From: Pseudomonas sp. Bout1
GTDB taxonomy: Bacteria; Pseudomonadota; Gammaproteobacteria; Pseudomonadales; Pseudomonadaceae
Direction: 5' to 3'
DNA length: 64,000 nt
Assembly: GCF_034314165.1 (NCBI RefSeq)
Contig: NZ_JAVIWK010000001.1
Span: 6,897,001-6,961,000 of the forward strand
In this document: positions 53,567 to 61,671 of the stretch, one piece after another
Layout of the letters: every line of letters begins with the position of its first letter
How positions within the stretch are numbered: the first letter of the stretch is position 1
Made by a program: the position numbers and the translations under genes
Notes under the pieces: generated by a model
The model's database searches: none
Seen by the model: only the letters and a program-made list of their open reading frames with translations
Told to the model about the DNA's origin: nothing

Positions 53567-54220
53567 TTAGCTGCGGTTAGATCGAAATGACATGCCCTCA
53601 TTTACCTCAATCAGCATTTGTTCGACCCGATGTGTGCCGTGAGTTGTAGTGAGCATCGCTGTTGGACTTTTACCCGAAAACCGGGATTTCGGTTTGGAAA
53701 GCCATTGTTTGGCCTTCTCTGCGTCCCCGAAGATCACATCGGCCATGGCGGTAATATGTGCAAAGCGGAACAGGCGATCACTCTCATCCACCGTTAAAAG
53801 CTGATTGCTGACCAATTTTGTTTTGAGCATTTTGAGTGGAATAATTCTGTCGCGTTCTTCCGGACTTATAGTTCCAACGTCGCAAAGCGACTGGATCAGG
53901 CTGGCCGAGAAGCCAGCTACGATAATGTCGTGAATGTCCTGGTCAGAGGCGTTTGAGGGGATATTAAGAGACGCCTCCAGCCGGATGCGGTAGGCATGAT
54001 AAGCTTCATCAAGCAGGACTCCAGCAAACACGGGCTGCACTGATGTTGTTCCATGCGTAGGCTTCAGCACTATTGCGCCGTCCGCTACCGTAATCGTCAG
54101 ATCGTCCCCCACACCTACTCCCATTTTGGCAAGCAGTTCTGGGGGTAAATCAACGATGACATCACCGCTACCATCCTCAGTATCCTGGCATTTGACTATC
54201 CAGCGCTCGCTCCCACTCAT
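53567..54220 (-). CDS. AbrB-type domain fused to Xre/MbcA/ParS-type antitoxin, orphan
   Basis: A 217-aa protein. Residues about 15-55 form an AbrB/MazE-like swapped-hairpin DNA-binding domain (VDLPPELLAKMGVGVGDDL). Residues about 120-200 match the MbcA/ParS antitoxin C-terminal domain (DUF2384): HITAMADVIFGDAEKAKQWL. Such antitoxins normally precede a RES-domain toxin, but the next 400 bases hold only repeats. It is therefore an orphan or a regulator. Confidence 0.7.
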   Translation of the reverse strand: MSGSERWIVKCQDTEDGSGDVIVDLPPELLAKMGVGVGDDLTITVADGAIVLKPTHGTTSVQPVFAGVLLDEAYHAYRIRLEASLNIPSNASDQDIHDIIVAGFSASLIQSLCDVGTISPEERDRIIPLKMLKTKLVSNQLLTVDESDRLFRFAHITAMADVIFGDAEKAKQWLSKPKSRFSGKSPTAMLTTTHGTHRVEQMLIEVNEGMSFRSNRS

Positions 54221-54629
54221 GATCGTCCGGTTCTCATTTCGTAATTAGAGAAGACGCATCATTATGCTCGCGCGCAGAGCAGATCCAGTCACTGGATAAC
54301 CGTGCATAGAGGCCATTCCTGCCGGTTATTGCGACGAGCGGCTGCACTCTCCGGCGCATCGGCAAAGATGTCAGCTAAAAGCTCGACTACACGCCCGCTG
54401 TTTCACGTTCGAGCACCACATCGGACGGAAATGGGTCAACGGCAGCCATTGGTCTGGTCAGAAAGATATTCGCCAAAGGGAAGGAAAAGAAGCCCAACAG
54501 AGACCGGCCTCAACTTCGTCGCATCTCGACTGCTCGCGACTCAAAACGAGGCGTACATTTTTCTGACCTGCAGATTTAGTGATAATGGTCGGCTCGACAA
54601 GCGCGCCGGCCACTTTCACCACCGCTGTT
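54221..54629. other. Gap without a credible gene before the copper genes' 3' end
   Basis: About 400 bases between the antitoxin promoter and the 3' end of cusF. Short open frames exist on both strands but none has a ribosome site or a recognisable product. I see no strong hairpin. Confidence 0.5.
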
Positions 54630-54980
54630 TCACTTTTGAATGGACACAATCGTAGCTCTACCACCCTCTATCAGGAAGGAAAAAGATACACGGTCTCCGG
54701 CCGTCAGCCCTGTCAACTTATCTTGCGTTACGGAAAAGACCATGGTCATCGGCGGCCATCGCACGGCAGGCACAGCGCCGTGAGAGATAGTCACCGTATG
54801 CTTCACAGTATCGATAGCCTTGATCGTTCCATCGGCATTCGCGACTGGAGCCTGCTTTGTTTCCTCAGTCATCTGCTTGCTCTCCATACCGTCCATCTTC
54901 ATACCCGGCATGTCCTCTGCCAGGGCAGAAAAAGACAACGCTACTACGGTGCTGGCAACTGCAATCAGGGTCAGTTTCAT
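54630..54980 (-). CDS. cusF: CusF-like periplasmic copper/silver-binding protein
   Basis: A 116-aa protein with a signal peptide (about 1-21), a Met-rich stretch ([10 protein letters not shown]) and a CusF fold with the ligand residues in [10 protein letters not shown] (Trp and two Met) and the His in VTISHG. It captures Cu+ or Ag+ in the periplasm and passes it to CusB. Last gene of the cus operon; its start overlaps the cusA stop (ATGA). Confidence 0.9.
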   Translation of the reverse strand: MKLTLIAVASTVVALSFSALAEDMPGMKMDGMESKQMTEETKQAPVANADGTIKAIDTVKHTVTISHGAVPAVRWPPMTMVFSVTQDKLTGLTAGDRVSFSFLIEGGRATIVSIQK

Positions 54981-57900
54981 ACGACACTTCCTTCAGGTTT
55001 GACGGTTTCAACGGAGAGGTGCCGGCGACGCATCAGGCGATAGGCTGCCGGAATGACAAACAGGGAAAGCAAGGGTGCCGTGACCATGCCGCCTACCATG
55101 GGCGCAGCAATGCGGCTCATCACCTCGCTGCCGGTCCCGCTGCCCAGCAAGATGGGTAACAAGCCGGCAATGATGACGGCCACGGTCATGGCCTTGGGTC
55201 GAACACGCTGCACGGCGCCTTCACGAATCGCCGCAACCAGACCGAGCTCAGTGCTGTCGCCGAGGTCTTCACGTTCGGCCCAGGCGTTCTTCAGGTAGAG
55301 CAACATGATCACGCCAAACTCGGCGGAAACACCGGCCAAGGCGATAAAGCCGACCCCGGTGGCGACTGACAGGTTGAACCCCAACAGATAGAGGAACCAT
55401 GCCCCGCCCGTGAGAGCGAATGGCAGAGTGGCCATGATCAGCAAGGCCTCATCGAAGCGGGCAAAAGTCAGGTAGAGCAGCACGAAGATGATCAACAGCG
55501 TGGCAGGCACCACCAGTTTGAGTCGTGCGTTGGCCCTTTCGAGAAACTCGAACTGCCCTGAGTAGCTCAGGCTCATGCCGGGCTGCAACTTGACCTGCTC
55601 ATTGACGACCCGTCGTAGATCAGCGACCACCGACGCAATGTCCCTCCCCCGCACATCGACGTACACCCAGCCCGAAGGTCGTGCGTTCTCGCTCTTGAGC
55701 ATCGGTGGACCGTCCGTGACTTTGACCTTCGCCACTGTGCCGAGGGTGATCTGGCTACCTAGCGGGGTATAGATCGGCAATTGCTCCAGGGCGCCGAGCG
55801 AGTCACGCCACTCCCGTGGATAGCGCACGTTGATCGGGAAGCGTGCGAGCCCTTCAATGGTCTCGCCGACGTTTTCACCGCCGATAGCGCCGGCCACGAT
55901 GGACTGCACATCGGCGATATTCAGTCCGTAGCGGGCGGCGGCTTTGCGGTCGATATCCACATCGATATAGCGACCACCGGTCAGACGCTCGGCCAGAGCC
56001 GAACTGACGCCGGGCACGTCCTTGGCCACTCGCTCAACCGCCTGAGTCGCGGCATCGATCTCCGTCAGGTTGGTGCCGGCAACTTTCACTCCGATGGGAC
56101 TCTTGATCCCCGTAGCCAGCATGTCGATACGGTTACGAATCGGTGGTATCCAGATATTCGTCAGCCCAGGGACTCGTACCACTCGATCCAGTTCTTCCAC
56201 CAACTTTTCCTGGGTCATGCCTGGACGCCATTGCTCGTGCGGCTTGAACTGGATCGTGGTTTCGAACATCTCCAGCGGTGCGGGGTCGGTGGCGGTTTCA
56301 GCGCGCCCCGCCTTACCGAAGACGTGTTCGACTTCAGGCACGGTCTTGATCAGACGGTCAGTCTGTTGCAGCAGTTGTGCCGCTTTCTGCGCTGACAATC
56401 CCGGCAGAGCTGAAGGCATATAGAGCAGGTCGCCCTCGTCCAACGGGGGGAGAAACTCGCCACCCAAGCGAGACATTGGCCATAGCGCACTGACAAAAAC
56501 CAATAGTGCCACCAGCAGCGTGATCTTTGGTCGACGCAAGACTGCGTCCAGGGCTGGCTGATAGATCCGAATCAACCACCGGTTCAACGGGTTCTGATGT
56601 TCACTGGGAATTCGTCCACGAATCCAGTAGCCCATCAGCACCGGCACCAAGGTCACTGACAATCCCGCCGCTGCGGCCATGGCGTAGGTCTTGGTGAAAG
56701 CCAATGGGCCGAACAGCCGTCCTTCCTGAGCTTCCAGGGTGAACACCGGAATGAAAGACAGAGTGATGATCAACAAACAGAAGAACAGCGCCGGGCCTAC
56801 CTCTGCCGCCGCTTCGGTCATTACATGCCAATGACGTTCACCCTTCAGTTCTTCCCCCGGATTGGCCGCGTGCCATGCCTCGATCTTCTTGTGGGCGTTC
56901 TCGATCATCACCACGGCGGCATCGACCATGGCGCCGATGGCGATGGCTATCCCGCCCAAGGACATGATGTTGGCGTTGATGCCCTGGTAGCGCATGACGA
57001 TGAAGGCAATCAGCACCCCCACCGGCAGCGAAATGATCGCCACCAGAGATGAGCGCAGGTGCCAGAGGAAGATCCCACACACCAACGCGACAACGATGAA
57101 CTCTTCGATGAGCTTGTGGCTGAGGTTTTCCACGGCGCGGTCGATCAGCTTACTGCGGTCGTAGGTGGTGACGATATCCACCCCGGCCGGCAGACTGCTT
57201 TTCAGTTCGTCGAGTTTGGTCTTGACCGCGGCAATGGTCTCGCGAGCATTCTTGCCGCTGCGCAAAATCACCACGCCGCCGACGGTCTCGCCTTCGCCGT
57301 CGAGTTCAGTAATGCCACGCCGCATTTCCGGTCCCAACTGGATCGTGGCGACATCGCCAAGGGTTACTGGCACTCCTCCCGAAGCCAGCTTGAGCGGGAT
57401 CGCCCGAAAGTCATTGAGCGTCTTCAGGTAGCCGGAAGCCCGCACGATGAACTCGGTCTCTGCCATCTCCAGCACCGCGCCACCGGTTTCCTGGTTGGCC
57501 TTGCCGATGGCTTCGGTCACCTCAGCCTGAGTAATACCGAGGCTGGCCAGTTTGAGCGGATCAAGCTGGACCTGGTACTGCTTGACCATGCCACCCACGG
57601 TGGCTACTTCTGCAACGTTGGGCAGGGTCTTGAGTTCGAACTTGAGGAACCAGTCCTGAAGTGCGCGTAGCTGCGCCAGATCGTGTCCTCCACTGCGATC
57701 CACCAGTGCGTACTGATAGATCCAGCCCACCCCCGTCGCATCCGGTCCCAACGCCGGCTTGGCGCTGGCCGGCAACCGACTTTGTATTTGGCTCAGATAC
57801 TCCAACACCCGCGAGCGCGCCCAGTACAAGTCAGTGCCGTCTTCGAACAGCACGTAAACGAAGCTGTCACCGAAGAAGGAATAGCCACGCACCGTCTTGG

Positions 57901-58135
57901 CACCCGGCACCGAGAGCATGGTGGTGGCCAACGGATAGGTCACCTGGTTCTCGACAATCTGCGGCGCTTGTCCCGGAAAAGGGGTGCGGATGATCACCTG
58001 AACATCCGAGAGATCTGGCAGTGCATCGATGGGCGTGCTCTGCACCGACCAAATGCCCCACGCCGTGACAAACAGCGTCGCCAGTAGCACCAGGAATCGG
58101 TTGGCCACTGACCAACGAATCAGGGCAGCGATCAT
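54977..58135 (-). CDS. cusA: CusA copper/silver RND efflux pump
   Basis: A 1052-aa inner-membrane heavy-metal RND pump. The Cu/Ag branch is shown by [18 protein letters not shown] in the proton relay and by the Met ligands in [18 protein letters not shown] and RIDMLATG, which match E. coli CusA Met573, Met623 and Met672. It pumps Cu+ and Ag+ from periplasm and cytoplasm through CusC. Overlaps cusB by four bases. Confidence 0.94.
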   Translation of the reverse strand: MIAALIRWSVANRFLVLLATLFVTAWGIWSVQSTPIDALPDLSDVQVIIRTPFPGQAPQIVENQVTYPLATTMLSVPGAKTVRGYSFFGDSFVYVLFEDGTDLYWARSRVLEYLSQIQSRLPASAKPALGPDATGVGWIYQYALVDRSGGHDLAQLRALQDWFLKFELKTLPNVAEVATVGGMVKQYQVQLDPLKLASLGITQAEVTEAIGKANQETGGAVLEMAETEFIVRASGYLKTLNDFRAIPLKLASGGVPVTLGDVATIQLGPEMRRGITELDGEGETVGGVVILRSGKNARETIAAVKTKLDELKSSLPAGVDIVTTYDRSKLIDRAVENLSHKLIEEFIVVALVCGIFLWHLRSSLVAIISLPVGVLIAFIVMRYQGINANIMSLGGIAIAIGAMVDAAVVMIENAHKKIEAWHAANPGEELKGERHWHVMTEAAAEVGPALFFCLLIITLSFIPVFTLEAQEGRLFGPLAFTKTYAMAAAAGLSVTLVPVLMGYWIRGRIPSEHQNPLNRWLIRIYQPALDAVLRRPKITLLVALLVFVSALWPMSRLGGEFLPPLDEGDLLYMPSALPGLSAQKAAQLLQQTDRLIKTVPEVEHVFGKAGRAETATDPAPLEMFETTIQFKPHEQWRPGMTQEKLVEELDRVVRVPGLTNIWIPPIRNRIDMLATGIKSPIGVKVAGTNLTEIDAATQAVERVAKDVPGVSSALAERLTGGRYIDVDIDRKAAARYGLNIADVQSIVAGAIGGENVGETIEGLARFPINVRYPREWRDSLGALEQLPIYTPLGSQITLGTVAKVKVTDGPPMLKSENARPSGWVYVDVRGRDIASVVADLRRVVNEQVKLQPGMSLSYSGQFEFLERANARLKLVVPATLLIIFVLLYLTFARFDEALLIMATLPFALTGGAWFLYLLGFNLSVATGVGFIALAGVSAEFGVIMLLYLKNAWAEREDLGDSTELGLVAAIREGAVQRVRPKAMTVAVIIAGLLPILLGSGTGSEVMSRIAAPMVGGMVTAPLLSLFVIPAAYRLMRRRHLSVETVKPEGSVV

Positions 58136-59616
58136 GGCTGGCTCCCCGATTTTTCCAGGCGCTCAACACGCAGGCCATCGTCGGTCTGACTCACCGCAAC
58201 CCGAACCTTGTCACCCGTTTTGAAGCCCTGCATCAGCGCCGGGTTGGCGAGTGGGAACGTCATCGTCATGCCAGGCATACCCAGCGTTTTGAAAGGACCA
58301 TGGGCGAGCGTGACTTCTTTGTCGTTGATCTCAACGATCTGCCCATCCGCTTCATGAAAGCTGGAGGCTGCTGCGCTGGGTGGTGACTCTTCCTCCGAGC
58401 TTGCAACGATGCCCTTAAGACTGGCCTCCGAGTCGAGCAGGAACTGGCCAGAGGTCACCACCTTCTGGCCTTCTTCCAGACCTTTCACTATCGCCGTCTT
58501 GCCATCGCTTTCCTGCCCGAGTTGCACCGCCACGGGACGGTAGCGGCCGGCGTCTGCGGCGAGCATCACCAAGGCACGTCGGCCCGTGCGAATCACCGCT
58601 TCGCTCGGCACCCACAACACACTTTGCTCGGTCGAACGATTCAGGTGTACCTGCGCTGTCAAACCCGGTCTGAGGCGTCCGTCCGGATTGGGTAACTCGA
58701 CACGTACGCGAAGCGTGCGGCTGTCCGGATTGGTCTCGGGCAAAATCGCGCTGACCCTGCCGTTGAGTATTGTCCCTGGGAAAGCTGGCAGGCGCGCTTC
58801 GACCGCCTGCCCCACGGTGATTGATCCGGCATCCGATTCTGGAACGGCCACGGCTAGCCAGACACTGCTCAAGCCATTGACGCGTGCCAGAGTATCGCCA
58901 GTCGCCACGGTCATTCCCGCACGTACGTTCAATTCTTGCAGTACACCGGCAATGGGGCTGGTCAGCGTCAGGTAGGGCTGAACCTTACCGCCACGCTCTA
59001 CATCGGTAATCAGTGCTGCCGGCATCCCTGTGAGCCGCAGTCGTTGTCGGGCCGCATCCAACAGGGCAGCATCCCCGTTGCGTTTCAGGGCAAGGAACTC
59101 TGTCTGGGCAGCGGCCCACTCAGGCACCAGAACATCCGCCAGCGCCGCGTTGGCTTTGAGTACATCGCCGGGAGCATGGGCATAGACCCGCTCCACAAAG
59201 CCAGGGGTGCGCGCCTGAATCACAGCGACATCACGTTCGTTGAATCCCAACACACCTGTCACGTCGAGGCTGGAATCAAAGATCGCACGGCTGACTGTCG
59301 CAAAACGCAGGCCGAGATTTTGGGTCAGACTTGGATCGATACTGACGGTCGCTCGGTCCCCTGCGCTGCTGGTGTACTGCGGGACCAGTTGCATGTCCAT
59401 GAAGGGAGACTTACCCGGCTTATCGAACTTTTGTTGCGGGTACATGGGGTCGTACCAATAAAGTGCTTTGCGTTCGCCCGGTGAATTGAGGCTCTGCTCT
59501 TGTGTGGTATTTGGTAGTCCACTCATACGCTGATGCGCCAACCAGTAACCACCGGCAACACCTAAGGCCAGCGAGATGCCAACCAGCAATGCCCCGTTCC
59601 CTTTTTTAAGGCTCAT
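58132..59616 (-). CDS. cusB: CusB periplasmic adaptor with C-terminal CusF-like domain
   Basis: A 494-aa membrane-fusion protein. The N-terminal copper-binding region [18 protein letters not shown] and [10 protein letters not shown] carries the Met residues used to accept metal from CusF. A hairpin/lipoyl/barrel core follows, and the C-terminus (about 415-490) adds a CusF-like domain ([13 protein letters not shown]), so the chaperone function is present both as a free protein and as a fusion. It starts with one membrane segment (about 10-27). Overlaps cusC and cusA by four bases each. Confidence 0.92.
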   Translation of the reverse strand: MSLKKGNGALLVGISLALGVAGGYWLAHQRMSGLPNTTQEQSLNSPGERKALYWYDPMYPQQKFDKPGKSPFMDMQLVPQYTSSAGDRATVSIDPSLTQNLGLRFATVSRAIFDSSLDVTGVLGFNERDVAVIQARTPGFVERVYAHAPGDVLKANAALADVLVPEWAAAQTEFLALKRNGDAALLDAARQRLRLTGMPAALITDVERGGKVQPYLTLTSPIAGVLQELNVRAGMTVATGDTLARVNGLSSVWLAVAVPESDAGSITVGQAVEARLPAFPGTILNGRVSAILPETNPDSRTLRVRVELPNPDGRLRPGLTAQVHLNRSTEQSVLWVPSEAVIRTGRRALVMLAADAGRYRPVAVQLGQESDGKTAIVKGLEEGQKVVTSGQFLLDSEASLKGIVASSEEESPPSAAASSFHEADGQIVEINDKEVTLAHGPFKTLGMPGMTMTFPLANPALMQGFKTGDKVRVAVSQTDDGLRVERLEKSGSQP

Positions 59617-60869
59617 TGGCTGGACTCCCCATAAGCAAAATACAACCGCGCACTGGTCAGCGCTCGCTGCTCTTCCACGTCGATCTGTTTGAGGCGGGCC
59701 TCGATGAGTTCACGTCGGGCAGCAACAACGGCGTTTAAATCGCCTTTGCCCGAGCGATAACTGGCCATGCTGAGTTCGACCTTTTCCTTGGCCAGCGGCA
59801 ACAGGCTTTCCTGGTTTCGGCGCACGGCACGATTCAGGCGCTCATAGTCGGCCAGTTCGCTCTCTAGTTGCTGAGTGTGCTCGCGTGACAGAGCTTCGCG
59901 CTCGGCCTCAAGCTGACTGAGTTCAGCCTGTTTGGCTGCGATTTTGGGGTTTTGGCGCGAGTCAGGAAACAGCGGCAGCTCCCAGGAAAATTGCACGCTG
60001 ACCATATCGCCAAACTCACGGCCGCGACGCTGATAATCCAGCTCCCAGCTCCAGTCCGACTGCTTCTCCGACACGGCTTCACGAACCTTGGCTTGCGCTT
60101 CGCGGGTCATCGGCGCAAACGCTGCCAACTCGGGGTGGTGTTGCAGTTTATGGGCGTAGCCGGAGGTATCGACGGGCCAATGCGGCAAGCTGCCCACAGG
60201 CTTGTCGTTGGCGGCGGAGCCAATCCAGCGTTTGAGGGCTGCTCGGGCCTGCGCTCTCTGGAGAATCAGATCGTCCTGTTGCTCCGCCAGTTGAGCCGCT
60301 TCTTGCTTAGGCGTCACCGCATCGGCGGGTTGAGCGCGGCCACCGGCAATCTGGGCCCTGACGGTATCGGTCAACAGGCGGTTTTCTTTGTAGAAGTCCT
60401 GGAACAGCGCATCTTTGCGCTCAACCGAGTAGCTATTGATCCAGGCCAACGCCGTGGACTGGCGTACTTTCAGACGTTCGACTCGACGCTCCGCAGCGGC
60501 GCGATCAATGGCCGCATCGGCCACTTCTATGCGCGCTTTGCGCTTGTCGCTGTTGGGCATTTCTTGCCTGACCCCGACCACTTGCATGGTCATGAAGTCC
60601 TGATCGATGCTCCAGCGATCCGGACCGCCAATGGGGTAGTTCTGCACACCCAACAGTAGCCTGGGGTCAGGTAGTTCACCGGCTGGAATAGCCGCGCTGC
60701 TGGCAGCTTGAATTTTGGCGTCTTGTGCGGTCAGCGACGGTGCATTGTTTTCGGCCAGCCGCAACGCTTCATCGAGTGTCAATGCGGCAGCGAAGCTCGG
60801 CAATGCCAGTACGCTTGCCGCCAGACCGGCCACGAGGGACCAGCCTGTGCAATAGCACTTGGAGTTCAT
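59613..60869 (-). CDS. cusC: CusC outer-membrane factor (TolC family)
   Basis: A 418-aa TolC-family channel with a signal peptide (about 1-28) and long helical repeats with LTLDEALRLAENNAPSL at the start. The shortened length compared with E. coli CusC (457 aa) is common in Pseudomonas czc/cus sets. ATG 60869 is chosen because AGGA lies about 9 bases upstream; the open frame extends ten codons further but without a ribosome site. It is the first gene of cusC-cusB-cusA-cusF. Confidence 0.88.
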   Translation of the reverse strand: MNSKCYCTGWSLVAGLAASVLALPSFAAALTLDEALRLAENNAPSLTAQDAKIQAASSAAIPAGELPDPRLLLGVQNYPIGGPDRWSIDQDFMTMQVVGVRQEMPNSDKRKARIEVADAAIDRAAAERRVERLKVRQSTALAWINSYSVERKDALFQDFYKENRLLTDTVRAQIAGGRAQPADAVTPKQEAAQLAEQQDDLILQRAQARAALKRWIGSAANDKPVGSLPHWPVDTSGYAHKLQHHPELAAFAPMTREAQAKVREAVSEKQSDWSWELDYQRRGREFGDMVSVQFSWELPLFPDSRQNPKIAAKQAELSQLEAEREALSREHTQQLESELADYERLNRAVRRNQESLLPLAKEKVELSMASYRSGKGDLNAVVAARRELIEARLKQIDVEEQRALTSARLYFAYGESSQ

Positions 60870-60968
60870 GTTTACGATTCCTGTGATCATCCACTGCACG
60901 CGTCAAAAGACATGCGCGCAGCTAGTCCATCCCGCTAACGCGGAATGAGGCTCAATGTGGGACAGGAA

Positions 60969-61310
60969 TCAAACGCGAGGCGGTCGCCATACCCCGGACG
61001 GGGTCTGTACGGGTAGGGAATCGCTGAAGAAGTAAAGCACTACGGGGCTGAATACGGTTACAGGAGGCTTGAGGATCGAGACTTGCAGCATGCCGCCTGT
61101 CTTGCATTCCTGGCCCGGCTTACAAGGTTTGCCGTGCTCGGAAGGGCTTTTCATATCGTTGCAGCAGTCCATCCCCATGTCGTCCATTATCGCCATGCCC
61201 ATCGTCTTCATTGGGCATGGTTCTGTCGGTGCCTGAACGCCCGCCATCCCGCTGAGGGGAAGCGCCAAGCTAATCATGAAGACGATGCAAAACCGCAGAT
61301 AGCGTTTCAT
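60969..61310 (-). CDS. Small Met/Cys-rich exported protein upstream of cusCBAF
   Basis: A 113-aa protein with a signal peptide (about 1-24) and a middle rich in Met and Cys (PCPMKTMGMAIMDDMGMDCC, then further Cys in KPCKPGQEC), typical of Cu-binding periplasmic proteins, followed by a hydrophobic segment near 79-95. I recognise no named family; similar small proteins sit beside cus and czc genes. It is on the same strand as the cus operon, 99 bases upstream, and could be its first gene. Confidence 0.7.
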   Translation of the reverse strand: MKRYLRFCIVFMISLALPLSGMAGVQAPTEPCPMKTMGMAIMDDMGMDCCNDMKSPSEHGKPCKPGQECKTGGMLQVSILKPPVTVFSPVVLYFFSDSLPVQTPSGVWRPPRV

Positions 61311-61610
61311 GGACTGGAGTGTAGACGGTGCAAATGGCCCTTACAATTGGATGCAGGGCATAAACGGCCTGCCGAGAGGCCTAAGTCAGGTGATAACACC
61401 GGAGCTGGTTTATAAATCTGAGTCAATTTTTATCTGGCCACATCTCATCTTTTACCTGAGTTTGTGGACAGATTGCAGCCAAAAATAGGCGAATAGGAGA
61501 CCTCAAATCAAGTTTTTGAACCCTCTTCTGCCTTCCGAGGATTAGGTGATGTCCATGGAGGACCAAGCTATCCGCACACGAAAGCAGCTTCAAATAACTT
61601 CATTGGGCGC
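61311..61610. other. Divergent promoter region between the copper and zinc/cadmium genes
   Basis: About 300 bases without a gene. Apart from the MerR-type promoter at its right end I see no clear site; no CueR-like or CopR-like box was evident. Confidence 0.5.
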
Positions 61611-61641
61611 TTGACCCTGTAGTAGGTACAGGCTGTTGAAT
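61611..61641 (+). promoter_or_regulatory. MerR-family (CadR/PbrR/ZntR-like) promoter
   Basis: TTGACC and TTGAAT are separated by 19 bases, and the spacer carries an imperfect dyad (ACCCTGTAG with a matching TACAGGCT). The overlong spacer and dyad are the mark of promoters activated by MerR-type metal sensors. It lies 31 bp before the ATPase start. The regulator gene is not in the window. Confidence 0.75.
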
Positions 61642-61671
61642 GGTGAAATTATCCCAAGCGGTAGAAGCACC

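Noticed and set aside
54302..54655. 117-codon plus-strand frame
   Set aside because: Overlaps cusF, no ribosome site, random-like composition.
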